Positions 1 through 7,169 of a DNA stretch of 17,566 nucleotides are shown here, piece after piece. The DNA comes from Anaerolineae bacterium. Lineage in GTDB: Bacteria; Chloroflexota; Anaerolineae; JACIWR01. The stretch covers positions 1 through 17,566 of the forward strand of contig JAGGZG010000209.1 of NCBI GenBank assembly GCA_021162125.1. The letters run 5' to 3'. Numbering within the stretch: the stretch's first letter is position 1; every line of letters begins with the position of its first letter. The position numbers and the translations under genes were made by a program. A model generated the notes under the pieces. It was not told the origin of the DNA. It made no database searches and saw only the letters and a list, made by a program, of their open reading frames with translations.

Positions 1-1343
1 GCTGGTTCAGCCGCCCTGAACCCCTGAAACCAGGAATCTATCACTATCGCACTGCGCCGGATGCCGAGGAGCGTTTCCGCTTGCACTTGCGGGTGGAGCC
101 GGACGGGTACGGCATCCTGGTGATCAATGCGGCCAAAGTGTTGCACCTCAACCAGACGGCCACCGAGTGGGCCAAGCTCATCGTGGAGGACGTGCCCCGT
201 GAGGAGGCCATCAGTACCATGCGCCGGCGCTATCACGTGGACGAGCAGACCGCCCAGGCCGATTACGATAAACTGCGTGACACCATTTTCACCCTGGCGC
301 GGACGGACGAAATCTGTCCTATCACTTACCTGGACGTGGAGCGCATCGAGCCCTTTGAGACCCCGGTGACCGCGCCGTATCGCATGGACCTGGCGCTCAC
401 CTATCGCTGCAACAACAACTGCGCTCATTGCTACGTGGGCCGGCCCAAAGATTACCCGGAGATGTCCACCGAGCAGTGGAAACGGGTGATTGACCGCTGC
501 TGGGAACTGGGCATCCCGCATATCTGCTTCACCGGCGGGGAGGCCACCCTGCGCGAGGACCTGCGCGAGCTCATCGAGTATGCCGAGGACGTGGGGGTAG
601 TGACTGGCCTGTTAACCAATGGTCGCCGTCTGAGCGATCGGGCTTACCTGGATGGCCTGCTCGAAGCCGGGCTGGACCACATCCAGATTACCATTGAATC
701 GCACGACGAGGCGGTGCACGACCGCATGGTGGGCGCTAAGGGCGCGTGGAAAGAGACGGTGCAGGGCATTAAAAATGCGGTGGACGCCGACGTGTACCTG
801 ATGACCAACACCACCCTCACCGACCTGAATACGGCGGACATCGAGGAGACCGTGGCTTTCATCGCCAAACTGGGCGTGCCGACCTTTGCCTGCAACGGCC
901 TGATTTACGCCGGCAAAGGACGGGACGTGGGCATCGGCATCCCGGAGAAGGACCTGGGCCCTATCCTGGATAAGATTCAGGCGGCGGTGCGAGCACACAG
1001 CTTGCGCCTGATTTGGTACACCCCTACCCGCTACTGCGAGTTCAATCCGTTGGAGAAGGACCTGGGGGTGAAGGGATGTACTGCGGCCAGGTACAACATG
1101 TGCGTCGAGCCCAACGGCGATGTGATCCCCTGCCAGAGCTATTACCAGGCGATGGGCAACATCCTCACCGATCCCTGGGAGAGCATCTGGCACAATCGTG
1201 TTGCCGAGAACCTGCGCAACCGCACCTGGTTGCCCGCCGAGTGCAAAGAATGTGCGGATGTGGCTATCTGCGGTGGGGGGTGTCCCCTGTATGCAGAGGA
1301 GGGTGAGTATTTGTGCGTGGAGAGCCAGTCTACGGCTCCGTGA
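1..1343 (+). CDS. Radical SAM/SPASM protein with PqqD-like N-terminal domain (5' end cut by window edge)
   Basis: The reading frame is open from base 3 with no stop or ATG before the first TTG at 81, so the true start probably lies just left of the window. Numbering from TTG81, residues about 10-70 resemble a PqqD-like (RiPP recognition) domain. The radical SAM cluster motif CX3CX2C is at C110, C114 and C117 and should bind a 4Fe-4S cluster and S-adenosylmethionine; a GGE motif follows at 152-154. The C-terminal part has a SPASM-type cysteine set (C333, C341, C351, C388, C391, C397, C401, C412), expected to hold auxiliary Fe-S clusters. Proteins of this build mostly modify ribosomal peptides (PqqE, AlbA, anaerobic sulfatase-maturing enzymes). 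The family is clear; the substrate is unknown. The V4R and methyltransferase genes downstream on the same strand may belong to the same pathway. A GAGGAG stands before TTG81, but conserved-looking sequence upstream argues against that start. Confidence 0.88.
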   Translation, partial: WFSRPEPLKPGIYHYRTAPDAEERFRLHLRVEPDGYGILVINAAKVLHLNQTATEWAKLIVEDVPREEAISTMRRRYHVDEQTAQADYDKLRDTIFTLARTDEICPITYLDVERIEPFETPVTAPYRMDLALTYRCNNNCAHCYVGRPKDYPEMSTEQWKRVIDRCWELGIPHICFTGGEATLREDLRELIEYAEDVGVVTGLLTNGRRLSDRAYLDGLLEAGLDHIQITIESHDEAVHDRMVGAKGAWKETVQGIKNAVDADVYLMTNTTLTDLNTADIEETVAFIAKLGVPTFACNGLIYAGKGRDVGIGIPEKDLGPILDKIQAAVRAHSLRLIWYTPTRYCEFNPLEKDLGVKGCTAARYNMCVEPNGDVIPCQSYYQAMGNILTDPWESIWHNRVAENLRNRTWLPAECKECADVAICGGGCPLYAEEGEYLCVESQSTAP

Positions 1344-1505
1344 CGTAAGCATGACATAAACGAACGGATCGGATGCGAAGGGGCGAAGCGGGGAGGAGGT
1401 AGGTCAACTCGATCTGATTGACTGAATTCAATGAGAGATCTGTAGGGGCTGGGGGGCAGGTTCATCAACAATTGAGTCTGGTAGGGAGTAAGGAGGTTCT
1501 CTAAG

Positions 1506-2174
1506 ATGAAGGTTGAAAATAAGACAGAGCACGACCCCACGTGTGATCTGGACCTGCCTAATGCCTACATGCGGTGGGCCATCATGGCCGTCGAGGAGGT
1601 GGCCGGCAAGCACGGGGTGGACATCATCCTGCGCGAGGCCGGGCTGGGCCACCTGGTGGACAACTATCCACCTCCGAACATGCACATGGATGGCCTGAAA
1701 TACGCCGACTACAGCGCGCTGAACGCGGCTATCCTGAATTTCTACGGGCGTGCGGGGAAGAGTTTCGCCATGCGCGTAGGCCGCATCTCAGCGCGCTATT
1801 CCATTCAGGAGGAGTCGGCGCTTTTTGGATTTGCCGGGCTGGCGCTTAAGCTGCTGCCAACTCACATGCAGCTCAAGCTTGGCTTGCAGAACATGGTCAA
1901 CGGATTTCGCAAGCTGGCTGCTCAGAAGGGACAGACGCTGGATCTGGAGATCGTGGAGGAGCCCGACAAGTTCAAGTACGTCTCGCGCACCTGCCCCAAT
2001 TGCAACGGGAAAGTCTCCGACGCGCCGATGTGCTGGGTGTTCATCGGTGTTCTGCGCGAAGGTGCATCCTTCGTCACCGGCGGCAAGGAGTTCGAGGTCA
2101 GAGAGACCTCCTGCATGGCTGTTGGGGATGATGCCTGCGTGTTCGAGATCAGCAAGACACCTTTGCCCAAATGA
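1506..2174 (+). CDS. V4R (4-vinyl reductase) domain protein
   Basis: This 222-residue soluble protein has a strong ribosome binding site (AAGGAGG at 1490-1496) before ATG1506. The N-terminal two thirds is largely helical in appearance. Residues about 160-216 fit the V4R pattern: a CPNC pair (C163, C166), C176, then a glycine-containing stretch and a final E-x-x-C-x-A-x-G-D-x-x-C-x-F-x-I signature with C203 and C211. V4R domains occur in bacteriochlorophyll 4-vinyl reductase-related proteins and in sensors that bind small hydrophobic ligands or, through cysteines, possibly a metal. The product here is not a recognisable bacteriochlorophyll enzyme and no photosynthesis genes are nearby. Its stop codon overlaps the start of the methyltransferase, and it follows the radical SAM gene by 162 bp, so a shared pathway is likely. 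Enzyme versus ligand-binding role is open. Confidence 0.75.
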   Translation: MKVENKTEHDPTCDLDLPNAYMRWAIMAVEEVAGKHGVDIILREAGLGHLVDNYPPPNMHMDGLKYADYSALNAAILNFYGRAGKSFAMRVGRISARYSIQEESALFGFAGLALKLLPTHMQLKLGLQNMVNGFRKLAAQKGQTLDLEIVEEPDKFKYVSRTCPNCNGKVSDAPMCWVFIGVLREGASFVTGGKEFEVRETSCMAVGDDACVFEISKTPLPK

Positions 2175-2929
2175 CCACCGGTTGTCCTCTTAACGTTGCC
2201 GGGAGTGATGAGCAATTCGCGCGCCAGGCTGCCTGGACGCGAGCGGTGCGCTCGCAGCTTTACCGGCGGGTGAACTTGTTGCGCGCGAGGCGGGTGCTGG
2301 ACGTGGGCTGCGGCAGCGGTGTAGTCACCGAGGAACTGGCTGCTCGTACGCGGGGTCAGGTGATCGCCATAGACGTGGATGCGGCAATGATTGCGGCCGC
2401 CCGGGCGCGAGGCGGGCGGGCGGTGTATCAGGAGGGCGATGCCTGCCGGTTGCCCTTCCCTGACGGGCACTTCGACGTCGTGGTCTGCCACTTCCTGCTG
2501 ATGTGGGTGGATGATCCGGCGCGGGCCGTGTGCGAGATGGCGCGGGTGACCCGCCCAGGCGGGGCGGTGCTCGTCTGCGGGGAGCCAGACTACGGAGGGC
2601 GGGTGGATTGGCCCGACCTGCCTATCGGGCAATGGCAGGCGGCGGCTTTGCAGCGACAGGGGGCCGATCCCTTCATTGGGCGCAAGTTGCGCGCGCTGCT
2701 CCAGCAGGCGGGGCTGGACGTTGACGTGGGGATTATTCCCTCGTTGTGGGATACTGCGGCCCTGCGGGAGAACTTCGCGGCCGAGTGGGCGCTGCTGGAG
2801 CGGGACGTGGTGGGCCTGGTGGACGAGGCGGCCTTCCAGCGGGCAAAGGACACGGCGTGGCGGGCCATCGAAGAAGGCACGCGGCTGGTGTTCATGCCCG
2901 TGTTCTTTGGACTGGGCCGGCGGGGATAG
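2171..2929 (+). CDS. Class I SAM-dependent methyltransferase
   Basis: This 252-residue protein starts with ATGA overlapping the V4R stop by 4 bp, which signals translational coupling. Motif I is LDVGCGSG at residues 43-50 and binds S-adenosylmethionine. The acidic residue at the end of strand 2 is D68 or D70. The GDACRLPFPDG stretch at 89-99 and the FDVVVCHFLLMWVDD segment after it are typical of the Methyltransf_11 group (UbiE/MenG-like), with a TRPGG loop at 127-131. These enzymes methylate small molecules, lipids or quinones; the sequence alone does not give the substrate. Placement beside a V4R protein and a radical SAM enzyme suggests it acts on the same product. A GC-rich hairpin spans its stop codon at about 2916-2939 but lacks a T-run. 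Confidence 0.85.
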   Translation: MTTGCPLNVAGSDEQFARQAAWTRAVRSQLYRRVNLLRARRVLDVGCGSGVVTEELAARTRGQVIAIDVDAAMIAAARARGGRAVYQEGDACRLPFPDGHFDVVVCHFLLMWVDDPARAVCEMARVTRPGGAVLVCGEPDYGGRVDWPDLPIGQWQAAALQRQGADPFIGRKLRALLQQAGLDVDVGIIPSLWDTAALRENFAAEWALLERDVVGLVDEAAFQRAKDTAWRAIEEGTRLVFMPVFFGLGRRG

Positions 2930-2972
2930 CCCCCCGGCGTTATAGCACGGCGAACAAGGAGGCTCTGTAACA

Positions 2973-4178
2973 ATGGACGCAAAACTCAAGTCAATCATCG
3001 TATCTTTGGGAGGAGGGGTTGCTTTGCTGATCCTGGTAGCGCTGGTGCTCGGTGGCCAACCGGTGCCGCAGCCTGTGCTGGCCTTCTCCACGCCCCAGGC
3101 CCTGACGGATGTCTCTCCTGATACGGGCTTCATCGGGCAGGACATCGTCCTCACGCTCACTGGCGGCACCTTCGATCCCGGCGACACCTTCCGGCTAGTG
3201 AAGCCCGGCCAGCCGGACATTGTGGCAACAGGTGTGACTCGCGTGAGCGCGACGACGCTCACCGGCACGGTGCATCTGACGCCCAGCGTGGCCGGTCCAT
3301 GGCACGTGCAGGTCATCAGCGGCACGACGGCGATCACGTTCACCAATCGCTTCACCGTCTACCATGGGGTGTATTTGCCGACGGTGCTCAAGGAGTATCC
3401 GCCGTCTGAGAAATACGCCGTCGTCGTGGGTATTGCTGATTTCCTGTATGCCAACGATCTCAACTACACCGACGACGATGCCCGAGACTTTCGCCAGGCG
3501 CTTCTCGATTATGGCGGGTTTAGAGATGAGAACATCAAAATGTTGATTGATAGCCAGGCCACTAAATGGGCAATCCACGACTCTATCATCAACTGGTTGG
3601 ACTCGCAGGAGGATGCTGATTCCTTGGTGGTCATCTTTTACTCTGCCCACGGCACGCAAGCGGGTGGACATGAGTACCTGGTTGCCTACGACAGTTATTG
3701 GTTGAATGAATGCATCCGCGATGATGAATTCGGCGGCTGGCTGGACAGCCTGGAATCCCAACAGGTGGTGGTGCTGGTTGATACGTGCCATAGCGGGGGG
3801 ATGATCGCCAGCGAGCTTCCCAAAGGCTATCAGGCTCGCTGCGGTTCTTTCCGGCCAATGGGAGTGGAAGAGACGACCGCGGCGGTGTCAGGTGATGGTT
3901 TCGCCAAGGATGTGGACAAGGACGGACGTATCGTGATGACGGCTTGCACGAAGGACGAACTCAGCGTAGAACTTGGCCCTCCCTACGAGCACGGTCTCTT
4001 CACGTACTACCTGCTAGAGGGGCTGACGAGCTCGTCGGCGGATACCAGCAGCAATGGCTGGGTCTCGGCTGAGGAAGGATTCTCGTACCTGTATCCGCGC
4101 GTGGTCAGCGTGGAATCCACTCAGCACCCACAGATGTCGGATCTTATCTCCGATGAGGTAGACCTCACCCAGCCATAG
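2973..4178 (+). CDS. Exported caspase-like (peptidase C14 / orthocaspase) protein with an Ig-like domain
   Basis: This 401-residue protein has AAGGAGG just before its start. Residues about 8-28 form one hydrophobic segment, a signal peptide or membrane anchor. Residues 40-130 resemble an IPT/TIG-type beta-sandwich (a VSPDTG opening and FTNRFTVY end). The caspase-fold domain begins near 146. The dyad is visible: H226 in SAHG after a hydrophobic strand, and C272 in DTCHSGG after another. The tail carries an EF-hand-like loop from D357 to E368 with D, S, N, W, S and E at positions 1, 3, 5, 7, 9 and 12, and a weaker D-x-D-x-D-G at 313-318; calcium dependence is known in several metacaspases. It probably acts outside the membrane or in the envelope. 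Target proteins are unknown. Only 43 bp separate it from the methyltransferase, so it may share that transcript. Confidence 0.85.
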   Translation: MDAKLKSIIVSLGGGVALLILVALVLGGQPVPQPVLAFSTPQALTDVSPDTGFIGQDIVLTLTGGTFDPGDTFRLVKPGQPDIVATGVTRVSATTLTGTVHLTPSVAGPWHVQVISGTTAITFTNRFTVYHGVYLPTVLKEYPPSEKYAVVVGIADFLYANDLNYTDDDARDFRQALLDYGGFRDENIKMLIDSQATKWAIHDSIINWLDSQEDADSLVVIFYSAHGTQAGGHEYLVAYDSYWLNECIRDDEFGGWLDSLESQQVVVLVDTCHSGGMIASELPKGYQARCGSFRPMGVEETTAAVSGDGFAKDVDKDGRIVMTACTKDELSVELGPPYEHGLFTYYLLEGLTSSSADTSSNGWVSAEEGFSYLYPRVVSVESTQHPQMSDLISDEVDLTQP

Positions 4179-4185
4179 GTCTGCA

Positions 4186-4310
4186 TGTGCGACGCACTTC
4201 CAAAGTGCGTCGTACATAGGCGGAGACCCTCGCCGTTCGCGGAAAGGCAACCTGGGAACCAGTTTTTGCGTATATTAGGTGCGGCGCATTTCAGAAGTGC
4301 GTCGCACCTA
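4186..4310. repeat. Two related intergenic palindromes (GTGCGACGCACTT type)
   Basis: Two hairpins lie between the caspase-like gene and the LiaF-like gene. The first is 4186-4216 with 14-bp arms containing the core GCGACGCACTT, one wobble pair and a short loop. The second is 4276-4310 with arms of about 16 bp, core GTGCGACGCACTT, and two mismatches that keep or nearly keep pairing. The shared core shows they are copies of one family rather than chance terminators. Neither is followed by a clear T-run. They may act in mRNA stability or be non-autonomous mobile palindromes. Confidence 0.7.
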
Positions 4311-4330
4311 AAATAATAAGGAGGAACGAT

Positions 4331-5227
4331 ATGCAAGAGCGACGTAGAGTCAGCCTGGTAGGGCCGGCCATCCTCATCGGGTTGGGATTGTTGTTTCTGG
4401 CCAATAACTTCGGCCTGCTGCCCGGAAACGTGTGGGCGGTGGCCTGGCGTTTCTGGCCGCTGCTTTTGGTGCTGCTCGGGCTGGAAATCCTCATCGGACG
4501 GCAGTCCACCCTGGTCTCGGCGATTATCGCCGTAGTGGGCATCCTGCTCATCGTGGGCCTGGTGGCCGCGGCGGTCTACTGGGGCTGGGGCGGCGTGCCG
4601 CAAAGCGGCATCACCGAGCACGTGGTTCAGGAGATGGGAGGGGCGGAGAGCGTAGCTGTGTCTCTCGATTTCCCTACCGGTGATCTGCGGGTCCGTGCCC
4701 TGGAGGATTCGCCTGACCTGATGGATGCCCGTTTCAGTGGCCTGCCCATGGAGCGCTGGTATGATGTCACGGCTGAGCATGGAAATCTGCGGCTGAAGAG
4801 CAAAGGGGGCAGCTTTATCTGGTGGCCTGGGATGGCGGCGGAGAATTCCTGGGACATCGCTCTCTCGTCCCGCATTCCACTGACCCTGAACGTGGATGCT
4901 GGGGTTGGTCAAGCAACGCTGGACCTCTCTGGCCTGCAAGTGACCGAGTTCTCCCTGGAGACCGGAGTGGGGAGCGTGCGGGTCATCTTGCCGGCGACGG
5001 GACGGACTACAGCCGACGTGGAGGCCGGCGTGGGCGAGGTAGTACTGGAGATTCCGCAGGGCGTGGCTGCACGCATTGACGCAGACGTGGGCATTGTCGG
5101 ATTGAGCATTGACGAAGGCCGGTTTCCTCGCTCGGGCAAGTATTACGAATCGCCGGAGTACGCCACGGCTGATGACCGAATTGATCTGCGGGTCGGCGGT
5201 GGGGTGGGGACAGTCACCGTTCGTTAG
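4331..5227 (+). CDS. LiaF-like membrane protein (DUF5668-type TM region plus toastrack-like beta domain)
   Basis: This 298-residue protein has AAGGAGGA upstream of ATG4331. The N-terminal 84 residues hold three hydrophobic helices (about 8-29, 37-56 and 62-84) with the R-x-x-P-A-I-L-I-G-L-G-L-L-F-L-x-N-N-F-G pattern typical of LiaI/LiaF-like transmembrane regions. Residues about 105-298 are predicted beta-rich, with repeated GVG turns (for example near 195, 212, 228 and 291), as in the LiaF C-terminal / toastrack (DUF4097-type) fold. In Firmicutes, LiaF restrains a cell-envelope stress two-component system; many other bacteria have LiaF-like proteins without LiaRS. No sensor kinase or regulator is in the window, so an envelope role is inference. 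The gene may be read from its own promoter, but I could not find a convincing one in the palindrome-rich 4179-4330 gap. Confidence 0.75.
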   Translation: MQERRRVSLVGPAILIGLGLLFLANNFGLLPGNVWAVAWRFWPLLLVLLGLEILIGRQSTLVSAIIAVVGILLIVGLVAAAVYWGWGGVPQSGITEHVVQEMGGAESVAVSLDFPTGDLRVRALEDSPDLMDARFSGLPMERWYDVTAEHGNLRLKSKGGSFIWWPGMAAENSWDIALSSRIPLTLNVDAGVGQATLDLSGLQVTEFSLETGVGSVRVILPATGRTTADVEAGVGEVVLEIPQGVAARIDADVGIVGLSIDEGRFPRSGKYYESPEYATADDRIDLRVGGGVGTVTVR

Positions 5228-5231
5228 CGAT

Positions 5232-5260
5232 TTGCCAAAATCGGCTTCTAATAGTATAAT
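5232..5260 (+). promoter_or_regulatory. Sigma-70 promoter for tRNA-Leu
   Basis: TTGCCA at 5232-5237 and a perfect TATAAT at 5255-5260 are separated by 17 bp. Transcription would start near 5267, just before the mature tRNA at 5273. The promoter begins five bases after the stop of the LiaF-like gene. Confidence 0.85.
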
Positions 5261-5272
5261 TACTTCGCCTGC

Positions 5273-5354
5273 GGGGAAGTGTCGGAACTGGCAGACGAGC
5301 GTGACTTAGGATCACGTGGAGCAATCCGTGCGAGTTCAAATCTCGCCTTCCCCA
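5273..5354 (+). tRNA. tRNA-Leu (anticodon UAG)
   Basis: The 7-bp acceptor stem GGGGAAG/CTTCCCC is perfect. The D arm, the anticodon arm (CGTGA/TCACG with loop CTTAGGA, anticodon TAG), a long class II variable arm (GGA/TCC stem) and the T arm (GCGAG/CTCGC around TTCAAAT) can all be drawn. The long variable arm and anticodon give leucine, reading CUA and possibly other CUN codons. The 3' CCA is not encoded; A5354 is the discriminator. Confidence 0.93.
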
Positions 5355-5401
5355 TCTGGCCTTGATTGATAATCAGTAGTTGAGAAATCCGCCCCCCGCC
5401 C

Positions 5402-5533
5402 GGCGCTGAAGCGCCAGGCTCAGCAGCAGAAGCCTGCTGAAGCAGGCTGTAGTGGCCTCGGAGCCGCCGTCTACATTGGTGAAGGGTGCTTCAGCACTCT
5501 TCGCCTGCTCAGCCTGGACGTTCACGTCCAGGC
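5402..5533. repeat. Cluster of four short hairpins between the two tRNA genes
   Basis: Four palindromes stand in a row with two-base loops: 5402-5415 (GGCGCT arms, loop GA), 5431-5448 (AGCCTGCT arms, loop GA), 5481-5502 (10-bp arms with one mismatch, loop TC) and 5512-5533 (GCCTGGACGT arms, loop TC, perfect). The last one recurs with loop AA at 17536-17557. The arms differ from one hairpin to the next, so this is a cluster of related-design elements and not a tandem array. REP-like palindromes of this sort are common in Chloroflexota intergenic DNA; function is unknown. Confidence 0.7.
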
Positions 5534-5580
5534 GACGCGGCAGCAGCACCGACTTTTCTCGAGTACTGATAATGGGATCA

Positions 5581-5653
<73 letters not shown>

Positions 5654-5686
5654 CCTCAATCGCAGTAGAACATCGCCCGAAAGTCA

Positions 5687-5720
5687 CAAGGCTCTCATTC
5701 GCCTTCGAGTGAGAGCCTTG
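5687..5720 (+). terminator. Rho-independent terminator after tRNA-Gly
   Basis: An 11-bp perfect stem (CAAGGCTCTCA and complement), extendable to 15 bp with one wobble and loop CCTT, is followed by the T-rich TTGCTTTGA. It lies 34 bp after tRNA-Gly. Confidence 0.8.
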
Positions 5721-5741
5721 TTGCTTTGATGAAATTCCCTC

Positions 5742-5770
5742 TTGCCTAATCACTCATATTATGGTAAAAT
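5742..5770 (+). promoter_or_regulatory. Sigma-70 promoter for the 5820 gene
   Basis: TTGCCT at 5742-5747 and TAAAAT at 5765-5770 are 17 bp apart, about 50 bp before the start codon and right after the tRNA terminator. Confidence 0.75.
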
Positions 5771-5819
5771 ATGGTCAGTGCTGAGAGCTTTGTCCAGACT
5801 TATAGAGACGAGGTGAAAA

Positions 5820-6848
5820 ATGGACACAAATAGCCTCCGGCTGACCGTCGTTGGCCTGGTACTGGGTCTCCTGGTGGGCCTGGGTGTCGGTTGGATGGTG
5901 CTGGGCTGGATACTGTTCCCGGTCCAGTGGACGGACGCGGCCCCCGCCGATCTCCATCCTGACTACAGGGCTTTCTACGTACAGATGGTAGCTGATTCTT
6001 ACGCATTGGATCAGAACCGTGAGCTGGTTCAGATGCGTCTGGGGCAATGGGACGAGACCAAGCTGAGCAAAGCTATCGCGGATGCCAGGGCGAAGGCAAA
6101 TCCACAACAGGCCCAGCGTCTGGATGCTCTGGTTGCGATTTTGCCCGGAGTATCCGTGACTCCCGCACCTGTGGCGTCACCCACACCAGCACCGGCTGGA
6201 GGCATAAAGTTGGGATCAATAGGTCTGGTGTGTGGTGGACTGGTTCTGCTCGTCCTTCTATTGGCCGGGGTTGGTTTCTTCATCAAGGTGCGCAGTGCGC
6301 AGCGCGCCGAGGAAGAAGTGCGGTCTGTGCCTACCGCCCCACAGCGCCCAGCCCCCGAACCGGTGTTGCTCACCGAAGAAGAAGGAGGAGAGGAGGGTGC
6401 GCAGGCAGTGCCCCCTCTCGGTCACTGGATGACCAGCTATTCCCTGGGCAACGATACCTACGACGAGTCATTTAGCATCGAGACGCCGGTGGGCGAATTT
6501 CTCGGCGAATGTGGGGTGGGGATCTCCGAGACTATCGGCGCGGGCCCACCAGACAAGGTGACGGCCTTTGAAGTGTGGTTGTTTGATAAGAACGACATCC
6601 GCACGGTGACCAAGGTGCTGATGAGTGCCTATGCCTTCAACGACGAGGCACTTCGCGCCCGGCTGGAGCCAAAGGGTGAGGCCGTGCTCTGCCAGCCGAA
6701 CCGGCACATTGTTCTGGAGACGGCCAGCCTGCGCGTTGAGGCGGTAATCAGCGAGATGGAATACGGCAGTGGGTCATTGCCTCCGCAGAGTTTCTTCAAC
6801 AGGCTGACGGTTGAGTTGGCCGCCTGGGTCAAATCCGACGAGGTGTAG
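5820..6848 (+). CDS. Two-helix membrane protein of unknown function
   Basis: I do not recognise a named family for this 342-residue protein. Helix 1 spans about 8-33, followed by a roughly 75-residue segment (charged, helical in appearance, containing a DYRAFYVQMVADSYALD stretch), a Pro/Thr/Ala linker at 111-127, helix 2 at about 131-157, a Pro/Glu-rich cytoplasmic or extracellular linker (160-200) and a C-terminal domain of about 140 residues. The C-terminal domain reads as mixed alpha/beta (GHWMTSYSLGNDTYDESFSI onward, ending in LTVELAAWV). With two helices, both long ends lie on the same side, and the 34-110 segment on the other. A GAGGTG precedes ATG5820. It has its own promoter and is monocistronic, ending in a terminator region. 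A housekeeping envelope role is only a guess. Confidence 0.8.
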   Translation: MDTNSLRLTVVGLVLGLLVGLGVGWMVLGWILFPVQWTDAAPADLHPDYRAFYVQMVADSYALDQNRELVQMRLGQWDETKLSKAIADARAKANPQQAQRLDALVAILPGVSVTPAPVASPTPAPAGGIKLGSIGLVCGGLVLLVLLLAGVGFFIKVRSAQRAEEEVRSVPTAPQRPAPEPVLLTEEEGGEEGAQAVPPLGHWMTSYSLGNDTYDESFSIETPVGEFLGECGVGISETIGAGPPDKVTAFEVWLFDKNDIRTVTKVLMSAYAFNDEALRARLEPKGEAVLCQPNRHIVLETASLRVEAVISEMEYGSGSLPPQSFFNRLTVELAAWVKSDEV

Positions 6849-6876
6849 AAAGGCCATCCCTTATCCCAGCCGGTGG

Positions 6877-6942
6877 GTAGGTCATGCTTGCAGCGTGACG
6901 GGCCTGGTGAGAACGATTTGTCATGTTAAAAACATGACCTAC
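6877..6942. repeat. Paired imperfect palindromes with outer GTAGGTCATG inverted repeat
   Basis: A 10-bp inverted repeat (GTAGGTCATG at 6877-6886 and its complement at 6933-6942) encloses two hairpins: 6881-6899 (GTCATGCT/AGCGTGAC, one wobble) and 6920-6938 (GTCATGTT/AACATGAC, perfect, loop AAA). The similar arms suggest duplication of one unit. It lies between the 5820 gene and its terminator. Confidence 0.65.
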
Positions 6943-6967
6943 TCTCTGCATTCTCCCTCGAAAGCAG

Positions 6968-6999
6968 AACAGGGCATCCTGACCGGTGCCCTGTTTTTA
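6968..6999 (+). terminator. Rho-independent terminator
   Basis: A perfect 9-bp stem (AACAGGGCA and complement) with a 10-base loop is followed by TTTTTA. It ends the transcript of the 5820 gene. The 321-base gap 6849-7169 otherwise holds the palindrome pair before it and the obg promoter after it. Confidence 0.85.
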
Positions 7000-7078
7000 T
7001 GTGCCGGATGGGCAGACGCTCTCATGGTGGTGATGGCTGTCGCTTGTGGGCGAAGTCGAGAAGCTAGAAGCCGAGTGC

Positions 7079-7107
7079 TTGACAAGAGGAGACAAATCTG
7101 CTAGAGT
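7079..7107 (+). promoter_or_regulatory. Sigma-70 promoter for obg-nadD
   Basis: TTGACA at 7079-7084 and TAGAGT at 7102-7107 are separated by 17 bp, about 60 bp before the obg start. Confidence 0.7.
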
Positions 7108-7169
7108 TTCATAATGATGCTCCCCAGAAGCTGCGGCGGACTTATGAAACAAATGATCAGGAGAGGATA

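Noticed and set aside
1418..1446. Possible promoter for the V4R gene (TTGACT, 17 bp, TGTAGG)
   Set aside because: The -10 box is too poor to support; the gene may instead be read from the radical SAM transcript.
1344..1505. Precursor peptide gene between the radical SAM and V4R genes
   Set aside because: All ATG-started frames here end within a few codons.
2916..2939. GC-rich hairpin over the methyltransferase stop codon as a terminator
   Set aside because: There is no T-run after it and the arms pair only with a bulge.
1922..3355. Minus-strand open frame of 477 codons
   Set aside because: It lies opposite three well-supported plus-strand genes, has no family signature and no ribosome site; long antisense frames are common in GC-rich DNA.
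6811..7104. Plus-strand open frame of 97 codons
   Set aside because: It runs through the end of the 5820 gene, the palindromes, the terminator and the obg promoter.
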